Translations under genes and position numbers: made by a program
In this document: positions 10,622 through 23,074 of the stretch, in pieces
Layout: every line of letters starts with the position of its first letter
Numbering within the stretch: position 1 is the first letter of the stretch
Assembly (NCBI RefSeq): GCF_018294505.1
Contig: NC_057810.1
Span: 710,743,563 to 710,807,562 of the forward strand
Source: Triticum aestivum
Taxonomy: Eukaryota; Streptophyta; Magnoliopsida; Poales; Poaceae
Direction: 5' to 3'
Length of the DNA stretch: 64,000 nucleotides
Notes under the pieces: generated by a model
What the model was told of the DNA's origin: nothing
Databases searched by the model: none
Seen by the model: only the letters and a program-made list of their open reading frames with translations

Positions 10622-11836
10622 TAGGGTGAAGGAGTTTGTGTGACACATATCTAGCTATATTAAACGATAGGTAGATAGCATATGTGTGAGAGACATTATT
10701 ATACTTTGAGACGTTAGTGGCTGTGGGTGGGCGGAATTAAAGGGGTGGGCGTGTTAGACATAGAGAGTGTGTGTGTTTCTGTGTGAGAGACTTGTAGGAC
10801 GGGGTAGAAAGACGAATTTAACCCTGACGGAGGGAGAGAAATACATGAAGTGCGCATGTGTGATTCCGATGCCCACAGGGAAATGAGATATGTATGCGTG
10901 TGAGAGAGATTGCACAATTCATTCACGCATCACTATCTAGCGATCGTGGACGTGCATCGCTTGAACATAAGTCAATATCTACTTCATATCATGGCCAAAG
11001 GTACAATATCGATTCAACGCTATAAAGATTGGACACTCACATATGACATTTTTTCTATTTAAATAATACTTTTCAGTTGTGCATGCCAAAGTTACAGTGA
11101 TGTTTCTTCAAACAACCAATGTAGCTTTCATGCACATGCACCATTGTTACTCTTGCATTCAAATTCATTAGTCTTGGATGATTTAAGTTTCTATTTTGAA
11201 GTAATATGTGTAATATTCATATATGAATTCAACGGGTACGCAATTTATGAAATGGAGGCTATGTAATCATATGAGGTAACACTTTTAAGTAGCTAACTAC
11301 AATATCCATTTCTTTTTGTGCGCCTCTACACTAACACGTCAATGCATTATGTTCAAAGTAAATAACCAATGGCACTAAATTATCTATTTACACGAGAAAT
11401 ACATAGGCTGAGCGTTTGATCCCTTTTTTTGTGAACGCTCCACTACACCCGTACGATTGGTCGCGCCCGTGTGAACGTCCAAGTTATCGGCGCATCATCC
11501 CGAGTTATTGTCTTTTTTTCTCGGGTGGACTTCACACCAGTTATTAACTGCTGACGCGTGCCCCTGTACACAGTCTAGCATGACCTTCCCACTAGCACGG
11601 TCCAAAATTAGTTGAAACTGGATACGAACGATCCCGTAGGCGGCAAAATCTCCCGCCTCCTTCTAAAATTTCCGCCACCTTAGTCTTTAGCATGCGAAAT
11701 CCCCCTTTTGTCCTTGGTGCATGGAGACCAACAGTTACAATACCGCCCTCATCTACATGATAGGTCGGGGCTGCTTTGGTAACTTCCGGTTCCCCCCACT
11801 ACACGGCACCCCCATTTCCTCTCCCCCTCCGCAAAA
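10622..11836. other. Spacer, GT/GA-rich then AT-rich
   Basis: About 1.2 kb without a credible gene. 10740-10910 is rich in GTGTG and GAGAGA words. Confidence 0.5.
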
Positions 11837-12221
11837 ATGACTAACTCCATAGCACCAGAGCATCTTACATCACGCCGTCCGTACTTCATCGCCCTTTCTC
11901 CCCTCCCCTCTCGAAACCCTATACTGCTCATCCACCGGCGTACCATAGCCCATTCACTGCCAGCAGCGTCCACCTCGCCTGATCTGCTTCTGCGGCCGCA
12001 TCTACCCCACCCACCTCCCCTAGAAACAAGTAGACTGCTCATCCACCACTGTACCACAGCCCATTCAGTGCCGGCCTTGTCCACGGAGCCGGATCTGCTT
12101 CGCCGGTACTCTCGTCAACCGCCGCGCATCTACAGCGGCTCATTCGTACTCCCCACCGGAGACGCTTCGTCCACACCTCCCGGAGCCGCCCCACCGACGC
12201 CCCCGTCGACGGCCTCTGATC

Positions 12222-12725
12222 CTCTTCGCCGACACCTTCCTCAACCCTACCGGAGCCACTTCGCCGACACCTTCCTCAACCCTACCGGAGCCGCTTCGCC
12301 GACACCAGCCGTCAACCCTATCGGAGTAGCTTCACCTATACCATTCTCAACCCTATCGGGGCCACTTTGACAACTCACAAGTCCACGGCCTCAGATCCGC
12401 TTCCTCGCACCCTCATCCAACCTACCGGAGCAGCTTCTGACGCCCCGTCCACGGCCGCAGATCCACATCATCGACACCATCCTTAACCCAACCACCGGAG
12501 CAGCTTCTGATGCCCGTACACGGCCGCAGATCCGCATTGTTGACACCATCCTTAACCCAACCACCGGAGCAGCTTCTGACTCCCCGTCCACGGCCGCAGA
12601 TCCGCGTCGTCGACACCATCCTTAACCCAACCACAGGAGCAGCTTCACCTATGCCCTTGTCCACAGCCACAGATCCGCTTTGCCCACATCATAGTCCACC
12701 CTACCGAAGCCGCTCCACAAACACC
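12222..12725 (+). repeat. Coding-type minisatellite, 69-bp period
   Basis: From 12383 about five units of roughly 69 bp share CACGGCCGCAGATCCGC, ACACCATCCTTAACCCAAC and GGAGCAGCTTCTGA. A related shorter repeat (CCGACACCTTCCTCAACCC) lies at 12222-12310. A period of 69 is 23 codons, so length changes by whole units keep the frame. Confidence 0.85.
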
Positions 12726-13156
12726 CTACTCGACGGTTCTAGATCTCCTTAACGGACCCCGACAGCCAACACAACGTCATCACCCTCGATGTTTCTAACC
12801 TGATTCCCACCGTCTGGAGAGATGCCAAGCACCCGCCACGGCCTAGGTACTTGTCACCTTTAAACCCGTCCAGCATCACCTGCCCGATGTACTTCAAATA
12901 TACTAACCAGTCGTTGTTACCTGTTATGCAGCTGGCAAAAACTACAAGGATGATATTTCTTCTGGATCTAACAGGTTTACCAACCAAGATCCTGGACTGA
13001 GGCATTGCTATGATCTTGTAAGCGCGTCTCCCTCTCTTGTATTGTTCTGTGCCTGCCAGCGTGCTTTGCTAGGATTTTAGAGCAGTAATCCCTTTATGCA
13101 GACAATGATTTCTACTACTGGCTGCTAAATTAGATATGTAGATGTCATACATGATA

Positions 13157-13321
13157 CTACCTCGTACCTCCATTCCTAAATATAAGTCTTTCTAGAGATT
13201 CCACTATAGGCTACATACGGAGCAAAATGAGTGAATCTACACTCGAAAATGCATCTATATACATCTGTATGTGGTCCATACTGGAATCTCTACAAAGACA
13301 TATATTTGGGAACAGGGGCAG
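13157..13321. mobile_element. Stowaway MITE (165 bp)
   Basis: Flanked by TA at 13155-13156 and 13322-13323. The left arm (CCATTCCTAAATATAAGTC) and right arm (AGACATATATTTGGGAACAG) are inverted with some decay. It lies in an intron of the gene-like region. Confidence 0.85.
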
Positions 13322-13606
13322 TACATTACACAAAATCATAGGTGGCATGTAGGAATTCCAGTGCACTACATTAGGTTGCCTTAGAGTGCCTGCCAGTCCA
13401 GCATATAGAGTCATGGCTAGTTTATGGTATGCACACAATCGTTAATTGGTGGTTTAAATATGCGCAAGGGATATGCAATGTAGTATCATGTAGAGATGTC
13501 TGAAATTAGCCGTGTCAACTTGCAGATAGGGTTACACAATGAAAAAGTACAAGATGTATGTGGCAATTTCATGGAACATCGCAAAAAAAAGGAGAGGCAG
13601 CAGTGA

Positions 13607-14117
13607 GCCTATACAGTGTGCTTGGTACATCACTCCTCCATTGCAATCATCGTGACATGTTATTTGTATGCCAGTTCTATTAGCCAGGTTTCTTAGGGAC
13701 AGTTATTACGAGTTATCCTAAGAAAATAAGCACCTGTGAATATAATATAAGCTCCATGTAATACGCCAACCAGTTCTTTTCATTGCGTTTTCAGCTTATC
13801 TTTGGTATGATCAGTGGAAAGTCTAGATTGCATTATATTTTTTTTTCATTTTGCTGCCCATATGGAAATTAATTTGACTTGCAAACATCACAAATTGAAC
13901 CCAGTGCAGTAATTAATATGATAGGAAAACAGACCATCACTATTTGCTCAAAATGCAAATACAAAGATACCATCTACTTGGCACAATCTACTTCGGTCAA
14001 TGTTTTCCATAGAGATCCCATTGCCTAATTTAAACGAAGAACGCATGACCCACATTAAATGAAGAACAATTATTTATTGAAATTCGATGGTCCAAGTGGC
14101 TAGTTATTATCATATAG
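13607..14117. other. Intron-like spacer
   Basis: AT-rich with T-runs; no exon recognised. Confidence 0.4.
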
Positions 14118-14500
14118 CAGCACCACCTGAAAGCATTATATAGCAGCAGCACCAGCTCATAGCAACTCATCATACAACAGTAGCAGTCTGCAATTCATCA
14201 TATACCAGCAGCAGCTCATAGCAATTCATCATATAGCAGCAGTAGGAGCAGCTCATAGCAATTCATCACATAGCAGCAGCAGGAGCAGCTCATAGCAATT
14301 CATCATATAGCAGCAGCAGGAGCAGTTGTAGCAACTCATCATATAGCAGCAGCAACAGCTCATAGCAATTCATCATATAGCAGCAGCAGCAGCTCATAGC
14401 AGCTCATAGCAATTCATCATATAGCAGCAGCAGGAGCAGCTCATAGCAATGCATCATATAGCACCAGCAGAAGCAGCTCATAGCAATTCATCGTATAGTG
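14118..14500. repeat. Minisatellite of about 30-38 bp units
   Basis: About ten variable units of AGCTCATAGCAATTCATCAT plus ATAGCAGCAGCAG, differing in the number of CAG triplets. A long intron or spacer satellite, not a CRISPR array. Confidence 0.9.
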
Positions 14501-15827
14501 GATCATAATGAAAATTTGGCAAAAAATGAGAGGAGATCCTCACCTTGTTGGATGAGCTCATCCTTCAACAGCACCTCAAGGCCATGGCCTGGGAGGAGGG
14601 GAGGGGGAACAAGGTGCCTTCTGCCGCAGTGTGGCATCAGCCGTAGTTGTGCAGCGCCCGCCAGAGTAGTGCGTTGGACGAACCATAGTGGAGCAGCTGC
14701 TGGAGACCATGAGAATGAGGGGCGGCGCCAGAGGGAGGAGCAGCCAGGGAGATTTGCCCCTACCCGTCGGCCATGTAGCCTAGCTGGACATAGCATCCTC
14801 GAGGACTAGGCCAGATGGGACCAGTGGCGACGGCTCGCTGGAGGAACCCTAGTGCTGCAGGCAGGGGATCGAGGTAGAGGGAAAGGGGAGATGAGATGCA
14901 AGCGGGCAGGGCAATGAATGCTTGCATGTTTGTTTTTACTTGAGGGTCAGGTGTGACATGGGCGTCAGCAGTTGCATTTTGAGTGTAATATAGGCAGACA
15001 ACAAAGTCATTTCACTATTCCCCTTCCCTTCAATTTTTAGTGAGGTTCTACCCGAAACACCACCCACCAAAGAGAAATTAGTTAAGCCCAAGCCCATAAC
15101 TCAAAAATGACTTCTTTACATCTTTTATGGCTTATTTTGACAATATACACTGAAAAGGCGGAATCGAACTGGCCCTTAACCTGCAATTCGATTGTGCGTG
15201 CAATGATGAATCACTCCTGCCTGCTATCTGTACATTTAGGCATCATCATACATGGCATAACCTAATACATGTGCATTCCATTGTAGAATCTGGAATATGC
15301 AATGTTTATGTTAGTTCATACGTTGCACATGATCTTTAAATGCCCCTTAAATCTGGTCAGTCAAGTGATGGTCTTTAAGCCTCCTTCTTTGCTTCTTTTC
15401 TTGATATGTAAGATTTGCTCACACATCTGTTCAATTGCTTTTTTGCATCAGCCAGCCATACTAGGACTGTTTGCTTTGATTACTTGTTGTTCTTGACCTA
15501 ACACTCTAACAGAGCTTGTCAACGATTTAAACACTAAGGGCTGCTGTAGTGGCGCCTTGTCTAACTCATAGGTGACATAAAGGTTTGGCTGTACACTACA
15601 GTAGGCTCTCCAAGAGTACCTGGAGATCCAGTTCAAAGGTATGCCTAGTTTTTACATAGTGCAGACATAGTAAATGCTCATTTCATTGTGTGCAAGTGCA
15701 AGAGATGTGGCATGTTTCATTATGTGGTGTTGTTTTGTTATAATCTCATCCTTTTGTGTTCATAGACTGGAAAGTATGCATATTTATCTTCCAAGGAGAC
15801 GAGTAACTAGTTTATGTGACCTTGCAG
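14501..15827. other. Spacer with GC-rich low-complexity block
   Basis: 14560-14890 is GC-rich with open frames on both strands (97 codons on the minus strand), neither with recognisable content. 15569-15670 resembles 13338-13440, so part of this intron may be an old duplication. Confidence 0.4.
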
Positions 15828-16802
15828 AGGGGGTGCAATGAAGATAAGATTGAGGATTTCCAAGTACAAGCTGTTAGGAAGGAGCCTTGCAAGAGAAGTA
15901 GGAGCTGCGCTGAGCCTCTTCAACCTGCTAAGGTAAGTCACTGTATGCAACTCAACAGTTCAATTCCTTGTTTGTTTCGGGCATAGTTAATTTTCTCTTT
16001 TCAATTGCTTTATTTGTCCTCACTTAATGAGATGCCCAAATAATTATGCCCGATGTTCGGTACTTGTATCACTATTAGTTGACATAATTAAAGGCCTTAC
16101 CATTTAATTACTCTGCCGAAGTGTGCCTGAAGCTTTGAAGTCTATTAACCAACTATTATTGCATGAGGCTCACAATCTAGTTTATACTACGCTAATGATT
16201 GCATAGTTTTGCCTGCTGTAGTATGTTTGTATGAAACCCTCTGTTGTTCATTATGCTCCCTAGGACTTTAATTGAGGTACAGAATGGCCAACTGCTTGCT
16301 TACTTATACTCAACGTGTTGTCTAAATTTGTAACTTGTCTGTGTTTTCGATTGGGCCCCAACATCATGCTCCTCTGGTGAGCTAAGAGGTATTTCTGTAT
16401 GCAGGCTGCATAGACTATATTTTTTATAATTTTTAAAATATCACATGCTTATGCTTCATGACGTGTAACATTTTTTTTGTGAAAGTGACGTGTAACATTA
16501 TTGTTAGTCCTGTTTTGCCATGTAGTACAAAATAGTGTCTTGTTCGCTTCACTGTTGTAACTATATGTTTTCCCTAGTCATGTGTACTTACAGAAACATT
16601 TCAGGATGAAGTGACATCAACAGAAAAATCTGCGGGCAGTGCGGCATGGCCGTTACCGAATGATTATGGATTGGAATTGGAATGTGCTGATGTTCTCGAA
16701 CATCAACTAGAGGTGGCAAGACACCGTGTACATGATTGTCAACGTATAATCAAAAATTTGAGACTGGACATGCAGGTATTAGATGCAGGAGTCAAAAAAT
16801 GA

Positions 16803-17149
16803 AACAAGACACCGAGGTAACCATGAAGGAATTGGAGATTTTGCAGACTAAAATTTGTGCTATCTGAATCCAGCCAATCCTATTTTCTGAAGAGATTATA
16901 GTTCAAATGGAGTTAAGTTGATGCGCGTCCATGATGTATGAGATGTATTTGCCCAGTGTATGTAATTTGTTGTTTGTGTATGCTTTATTATCACCTGTGC
17001 CGTACCATAATGCCTAGTGGGTGTAATCGGCTGTAATTTCTTTACTGTATAGTGTAGGATTATTCTACCTTTCTATGCCTTGATCTCTTTGTTGTATAGT
17101 GTATGCTTTTTAGAGGTGATAGTATTGAGTAGGATAATTCTTTGAATAT
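16803..17149. other. 3' flank of the gene-like region
   Basis: AT-rich, no frame. It could hold the 3' untranslated region and polyadenylation site. Confidence 0.4.
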
Positions 17150-18478
17150 GCTATATTGTTCAAACAGGGGCCACCCCGACAGGCCTTCGTCCCGATCCAT
17201 GGGCCTTCTAGGATCCATGGGCCTTCTACGTCTCGCAGGATCCATGGGCCTTTTACGTCTCGCGGTGTCCATGGGCCTTCTACGTCTTGCAGTGTCCATG
17301 GGCCTTCTACGTCTCGCAGGATCCATGGGCCTTGTATGTCACGTAGGATCCATGGGCCACCGACTCATTTATGGGTCTTGTACTGGCCTTTAATGGGCCG
17401 TAGACGGGCCTATAATGGAAATTGTACGTTTTATGGGCTGACCATAACGGGCCGTTAATAGGCCGTATTTGGTGATGCTATGAAAATGGCCCAACAGACT
17501 AACGGGCCACAAATGGGCCGACTATAACGACGGGCTGAATTTGGCCCACAAGAAGAAAATGTCAGTAACGGGCCGTAAGTAACCGAATGCTGCAAATGAG
17601 CCCAAGAATAAATGGGCTCTGAGAAGGCCGAAAGATAACATGGGCTGGAAACGGCCCAACTGAATAACGGGCCCTTAATGGGTATAAAGTGATACATTGT
17701 TCATTACGGGCCAGTTTCACCACGGGCCATTAATGGGTCTAAAGTGATACACTGTTCATTGCGGGCCAGTTTCACCACGGGCTGTTAATAGGCCAAGAGT
17801 TACATAGGGCCTCATATGGGCCGAAAGACGTCATGGGCCAAAAGTGAAAATGGGCTGGAATCATATTGGATGGCCCAGATGACGCTACTGGGCCTAATTC
17901 GGATAGGGCGTAACGGGCCTTGGGTTAGCGGGTTGTAAATGGGCTATATGCGAACAGGCCGTTAACAGGCTTTCCATGGGCTGGCCCGTCACCTTGTGAC
18001 CAAGTCAAACGGGCCAGCCTTTTCATAGGAATGGGCCTCTGTTGGGTCGTGCCACGTGTCGACGTATCATAGGCGCCTTCTGTCCAATGAGTGGATGACA
18101 TCTGTCCCAACAATGAGCCGACACGTGTTTCCTCCAGCCAATGATGATTTTACACGTGGAAAATCCTCATTGGTCGGGGCTGTTAACGGGTTATCGGATC
18201 CAAAACCCGACCCGATAGCATAATGGCATTCCGTTACGGTGGATGCCATGTGTCGGTCACCCTTGACGAAAGCACTTCTATGACGCGCGATTTATCGTCA
18301 TGGAAGTGGACACTTTCGTGATGATAATTTTGGTAATGTCATGGAACACTTCTACGATAGCACAGGTATGACTATCTTCATTATGTCATAAATTTGTCAT
18401 GGATGTACATGCATGACAAAAAACGCGACCTACTGTGAGAAACACGTATCATCACGGAAGTGTATTTTTTTTGTAGTG
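17150..18478. mobile_element. CACTA-like transposon, right terminal and subterminal region
   Basis: The end at 18478 reads on the minus strand CACTACAAAAAAAATACAC, a CACTA-type terminus. The preceding 1.3 kb is packed with ATGGGCC/GGGCCGTTAA-type words in both orientations, the dense subterminal repeats typical of this superfamily. A 66-bp tandem duplication (TGATACA-TGTTCATT, GGGCCAGTTTCACCACGGGC) lies at about 17667-17800. No left terminus of the same type is visible between 1 and 17,150. The alternative is a Mutator-like element, some of which also end in CACTACAA. Confidence 0.6.
17196..17360. repeat. Subterminal tandem repeat, about 27-bp units
   Basis: Six to seven copies of a GGATCCATGGGCCTTCTACG-type unit with small variants such as GTGTCC for GGATCC. 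Confidence 0.9.
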
Positions 18479-19496
18479 CTTCCTTGTTGGATTAGGAGAA
18501 GGGGGGAAAGAGGAGGGAGAGAGAGGAAGGAAAGGGGGGCGCCGCCCCCCTCTCCTTGTCCTATTCTGACTAGGGGGGAGGGGCGCGCGGCCCTGCCCTG
18601 GCCTCCTCTCCTCTTCTCCACTAAGGCCCACTATGGCCCATTAAGCCCCTGGGACGTTCCAGTAACCCCTCGGTACTCCGGTAAAATCCCAATTTCACCC
18701 GGAAAAACTCCCAACATCCAAATATAGGCTTCCAATATATCAATCTTCATGTCTCGACCATTTCGAGACTCCTCGTCATGTCCGTGATCACATCCGGGAC
18801 TCCGAACAACCTTTGGTACATCAAAACTCATAAACTCATAATATAATCGTCATAGAAACTTTAAGCGTGCGGACCCTACGGGTTCGAGAACTATGTAGAC
18901 ATGACCGAGACATATCTCCGGTCAATAACCAATAGCGGAACCTGGATGCTCATATTGGCTCCTACATATTCTACGAAGATCTTTATCGGTCAAACTGCAT
19001 AACAACATACGTTGTTCCCTTTCTCATCAGTATGTTACTTGCTCGAGACTCGATCGTCGGTATCCCAATACCTAGTTCAATCTTGTTACCGGCAAGTCTC
19101 TTTACTTGTTATGTAATGCATCATTCCGTGAATAACTCATTAGCTACATTGCTTGCAAGGCTTATAGTGATGTGCACTACCGAGAGGGCCCAGAGATACC
19201 TCTCCGACAATCGGAGTGACAAATCCTAATCTCGACATATGCCAACTTAGCAATTACCTACGAAGACACCTGTAGAGCTCTTGTATAATCACACAGTTAC
19301 GTTGTGACCTTTGGTAGCACACAAAGTGTTCCTCCAATAAACGGGAGTTGCATAATCTCATAGTCATAGGAACATGTATAAGTCATGAAGAAAGCAATAG
19401 CAACATACTAAACGATCAAGTGCTAAGCTAACGGAATGGGTCAAGTCAATCACATCATTCTCCTAATGATGTGATCCCGTTAATCAAATGACAACT

Positions 19497-22165
19497 TGTA
19501 ACATCCCAAATTTTCAATTTGGAATGTTATACATTAGATCATCATTGCATATCATATTTTATTCCATTTTGGCTTGATCCTAGAAATTTCACGCAACTCA
19601 AGGACCCACGGAGAGAGTTGGAGATTTCATTATTTTCATATTTGAGTTTTCTCAAATTTTGAAATTAGGATCATTTGATTTTAATTATTTTATCTTCAAT
19701 TATTTCTATTATAAAAATACGAGAGAGGGAATAAAATGACTTTCCCGAAATAAAGAAATATTGAGGATTTAATATTAAAATCAAATAAGATTCGGAGTTT
19801 ATCGCTATTTTATTTGAATTTAGGAAAATTGCACGTTTTAAAAAACTGCATTTTAGGGCCAAGAAAATGTTCATCTCGTTCTAAATATTTTATTTAGACG
19901 GTGAAAGTTTGTTTTGGCATTTTTAGAATTTTATTTTAATTTTTAGGATTTATTTAAATTTCGGCGGAATTTATTTATTAAAAAAACTGTTCGGACCGAC
20001 CGGGCCGAAGGCCCAGCCCGCGCCGCCGTCCCTCCCGTGCCCGCACCGGACTCCGCCGGAGTCCGGGAGACCGCCGCCGCCTCGGGTTGCCCCTCACCCA
20101 AGCCGACCCCGCCCCCTCCCGCTCTTAAATTGCCGCCACCGCCGCCCTCAATCGCCACCCGAGCCGCAGCAGCAGCGCCGCCGCCAGCCCGCGCCACCGC
20201 CGCCGCACTCCGCAGCCGCCGCAGCCCACCGATGCCGTCGCCCCACAGTGCCCCACCTCGCCTCGCTGGAGCGGCCGCCTCACCTCGCCGGATCCGCCGG
20301 TTTTTTCGGTTTAGGTAAAAACCGACCGTTTTTTTATTTAAACCCTAGATCCGGTTTTTTTATTTTTTTCGGTTTAGTTTATTTAGCGGACATTCGTCCA
20401 TACGTTCGTTTTAACGAACGGTTTTCGTCGTTTAGCCGCAGACAGCGAACGTTCGTTCGTTTGCCTGTTCGTCCGTTTTTCTTTTCTCGGGTTTTCTGCG
20501 ATTATTTCTGATCGCGATTTCTGATCCGAATTTCGTTCTAGTATAACTTTTCGCTCGTTTATCGGAATCAGGCGATTCAAGCGCCTAGAGTTGCGTCTCG
20601 AACCCCTCTTTCTGTTTAAACAACTCAAACAAGTTTTTGGTACTGTAAAATTTGACTTAGGTCCAGATTAGTAAAACGAAGCTTGTTTCTTTCGCCGTTT
20701 GAGTTTCGTTGCTTCGTTTGTTTTAACTCTTTTTGCAAACCGGAGTTCTTCAGTTGAACTTTCTGGTCAGATCTTTTATTTGAGTTTTACTTGTGAATTA
20801 GATTAGTGTTTATTGTATGCTTGTTTGTTTGCGATAGAATACCCGGAGTGCGCCGCTTCCTACTTCGAGTCTCTAGGTTTCACGGATCATCAGCAAGGCA
20901 AGTAACACTTTGATCATACCTCTGTACTACCCAGTTTTATTGCGTTAGATCAATCCTCAAACAATTGCATGATTAGGATCTGATTAATATGAGGGTTTTG
21001 GGAAGTAGATGAGGTAGTACCTATATCCTGTTTACTTTCAAACCTTTGGGAGTTACTTCTACGTTTGCTTATATTGCTATGCTATGCTAGTAGACGTGGA
21101 TTGGGTGAGTGTATTCCTGACAGATGTGAGATTGCTAATTAATGGTTCACCTAAGGTGGCAACTTTAATAGTACACATCTGGGTGGATTGAGGCACCTGG
21201 GATTCCAGTGATTGCCTGTTTTTCTTTATGGACCGCCACCCAGGCTCAAAGGGATCATGAGATTATTCATGCTAGAAACTTGCATGTGTCGCAAGCTACT
21301 ATGGGCTCTAGCATAGTTGATTAAGTCATGTGAACTCTTACAGTGGTAGACTAGCAGATGTAGGGGAAAGTAGGTGTAACTATCTACCCATCATAAGGTG
21401 CAAACGCTTCTGAAAGACTATGTCTCGGTCATCCGTTTCTCAAACACCATGTAGTGCGAGAATTCCAACGGAGGAGATCGAGTCTTGCGGGGAAAAGTGC
21501 GCGAACCTCTGCAGAGTGTATAAACTAATCATGGTTAGCCGTGTCCCCAGTTATGGATGTTTTGAGTATCTAGTGCTTGGATTATCATGTGAATCTCATC
21601 ATGTTACTTTAATTTAATTTGTTGGGTTTTAATGATGATGCTTAATTGGGATTGAGTTGGGTGAACCTTCTCAATGTTTAACAACCACCATGATAGTTAA
21701 ATAAAATTTATTCCTTTGTTGTAGGGAAAATTTGGCTTTTTGCAAAACTGTAACCATAGAGATTTCCACCAGCCATATATGCATGTAGTGTAGCATTATT
21801 CTGTTCATTACTCTCTATGTGTTATATTGCCAGCATATTCCATGTGCTGACCTGTTTTGGGCTGCAACGTTCATGTTGCAGACTTTTCAGACGACGAGTA
21901 AGGTGCCTTAGGTCGTGATCTTATACTCAGTGATGCCGTTGGAGTTGATGGACTCGCTTTATCTTCCAAGCCTTCCGCTGTTATCGTTATTAGATGGCCT
22001 TAAGCCATATTGATTGTAATAAGTTCTCTTTTGAGACATTCAATGTAATAAGTGTGTGATCGCTACTCTATTATAAATCCTTCAAGTACTGTGCGTGTCA
22101 GCATTACCAATCCAGGGACGGCACTGATGCATAGAGATCAAACTGTTTGAGGTCTGGTCGCTACA
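19497..22165 (+). repeat. 5' LTR of element B
   Basis: Starts TGTAACATCCCAAATTTTC, ends GGTCGCTACA; 2,669 bp. Where the 3' LTR has CATAAATAG, this copy has CTTAAATTG (20124-20132), so its TATA box looks lost. Confidence 0.93.
20403..20420. repeat. CGTTCG palindrome in the LTR of element B
   Basis: CGTTCGTT, TT loop, AACGAACG; further CGTTCG words follow at about 20449-20460. The 3' LTR copy (about 28644) has one arm mutated. Confidence 0.8.
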
Positions 22166-22168
22166 AGA

Positions 22169-22180
22169 TGGTATCAGAGC
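22169..22180 (+). promoter_or_regulatory. Primer binding site of element B (initiator tRNA-Met)
   Basis: TGGTATCAGAGC begins three bases after the LTR and is the standard complement of the plant initiator tRNA-Met 3' end. Confidence 0.93.
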
Positions 22181-22273
22181 ACACGCTGACTGTAGGACAT
22201 GACCACTAAGCTAAAGCCCTAGATCACTACTCTCTTCTCATTTCTGACTCCTCATCTTTTCTACTCTTTTAGG

Positions 22274-23074
22274 ATGGCGGATGCAAGGAATAAGTTCACG
22301 CAGCCGGATGAAGATACACCTTTTCGACGCCACTTGAAGGAAGTCACTAGATACCTGAACATCGGAGTACCAAGCTTCACTGGGACCTACATCACCACTT
22401 TACCTGAAGAGGAGCGCTGGATGATTCAAGTTCAAGTTCCAGGAAGGACGTTCATGCCCGTCACTAAGCCCATAGAGTTTTCCTTTGATGCACCAACCTG
22501 GAGTCTAGGAAAGAGCATGACAGCCCACATCACCATGGGACACATTGGAGAAGTTTACCACAAGGATCTTAAGGATACTATCTACCAGATTTGTGGGCGC
22601 CGAGATGAGCAATGGGAGATGATCAGCACCAGGAAGGATAGACCAATTGCAGCTTTCATCTAGGTGCTAAACCAGCACATTCGTCGCCAGGAGAACCAGA
22701 TGTGCGCAGGCATGATAGATCTGAAGAAGGCAATGACCAGGATCACAGAGCTGGAGGAAGAACTCAAGTCTACACGCGATGGATATGAGGAGGAAATGAC
22801 GACACTCGTGGAGAAGAATGATGATCTGAAGAAGAAGCTAAAAGTATTCATGGGATTTCCCGCGACTGGAGGAGAAGACAATGATTGTACTTGCCCGGAG
22901 AACTATATCATCATCGACGACATAGACTCGGACCCAGATGATAGCGATGATGATTTTGTTGATGAAGCTGGAGTAGATATCATGGAGTCCTCGACCGATC
23001 AATTTTTCTATTCGACCACCATAACAGTAGTAGTATTCTCCCATGTATATAGTATAGTCCGAGCACTTTTGTAA
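22274..23074 (+). pseudogene. Extra upstream reading frame of element B, coiled-coil protein of unknown role
   Basis: A frame of 266 codons starts at the ATG at 22274 (MADARNKFTQPDEDTPF) and ends in TAA at 23072. It is broken only by one in-frame TAG at 22661-22663, probably a former CAG. Residues about 140-195 are a heptad-like coiled coil (ITELEEELKSTRDGYEEEM); residues about 210-235 are very acidic (DDIDSDPDDSDDDF). It lies between the primer site and gag, where most chromoviruses have only a leader. I do not recognise a domain. Its length and near-intact state argue that it was a real product of the family. It may be translated separately from gag-pol, since gag begins 138 bp further on in a different frame. 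Confidence 0.65.

Larger units (their letters stand above)
11837..16802 (+). pseudogene. Unrecognised multi-exon gene, probably carried by the CACTA-like element
   Basis: Exon candidates with consensus splice borders are: about 11837-12846 (proline-rich, repetitive, ending in NLIPTVWRDAKHPPRP before GTACTT), 12932-13017 (CAG before; GTAAGC after), 13526-13606 (TTGCAG before; ends in TGA), 15828-15932 (TTGCAG before; basic, KRSRS; GTAAGT after) and 16605-16802 (TTTCAG before; stop TGA). The last two join in frame and encode about 100 residues ending in a likely helix, LEHQLEVARHRVHDCQRI. The proline-rich first exon is frame-broken and the exon at 13526 ends in a stop, so the whole is probably defunct or alternatively spliced. 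It ends about 350 bp before the GGGCC-rich CACTA-like end, as expected for a transposon-borne gene. I do not recognise the protein. Confidence 0.35.

Noticed and set aside
11837..12370. 177-codon proline-rich frame as an intact gene
   Set aside because: Repetitive, no domain, ends inside the minisatellite. Kept only as part of a doubtful first exon.
14118..14500. Regularly spaced repeats that look like a CRISPR array
   Set aside because: Unit length varies, spacers are themselves repeats (CAG-rich), and the setting is a plant genome. It is a minisatellite.
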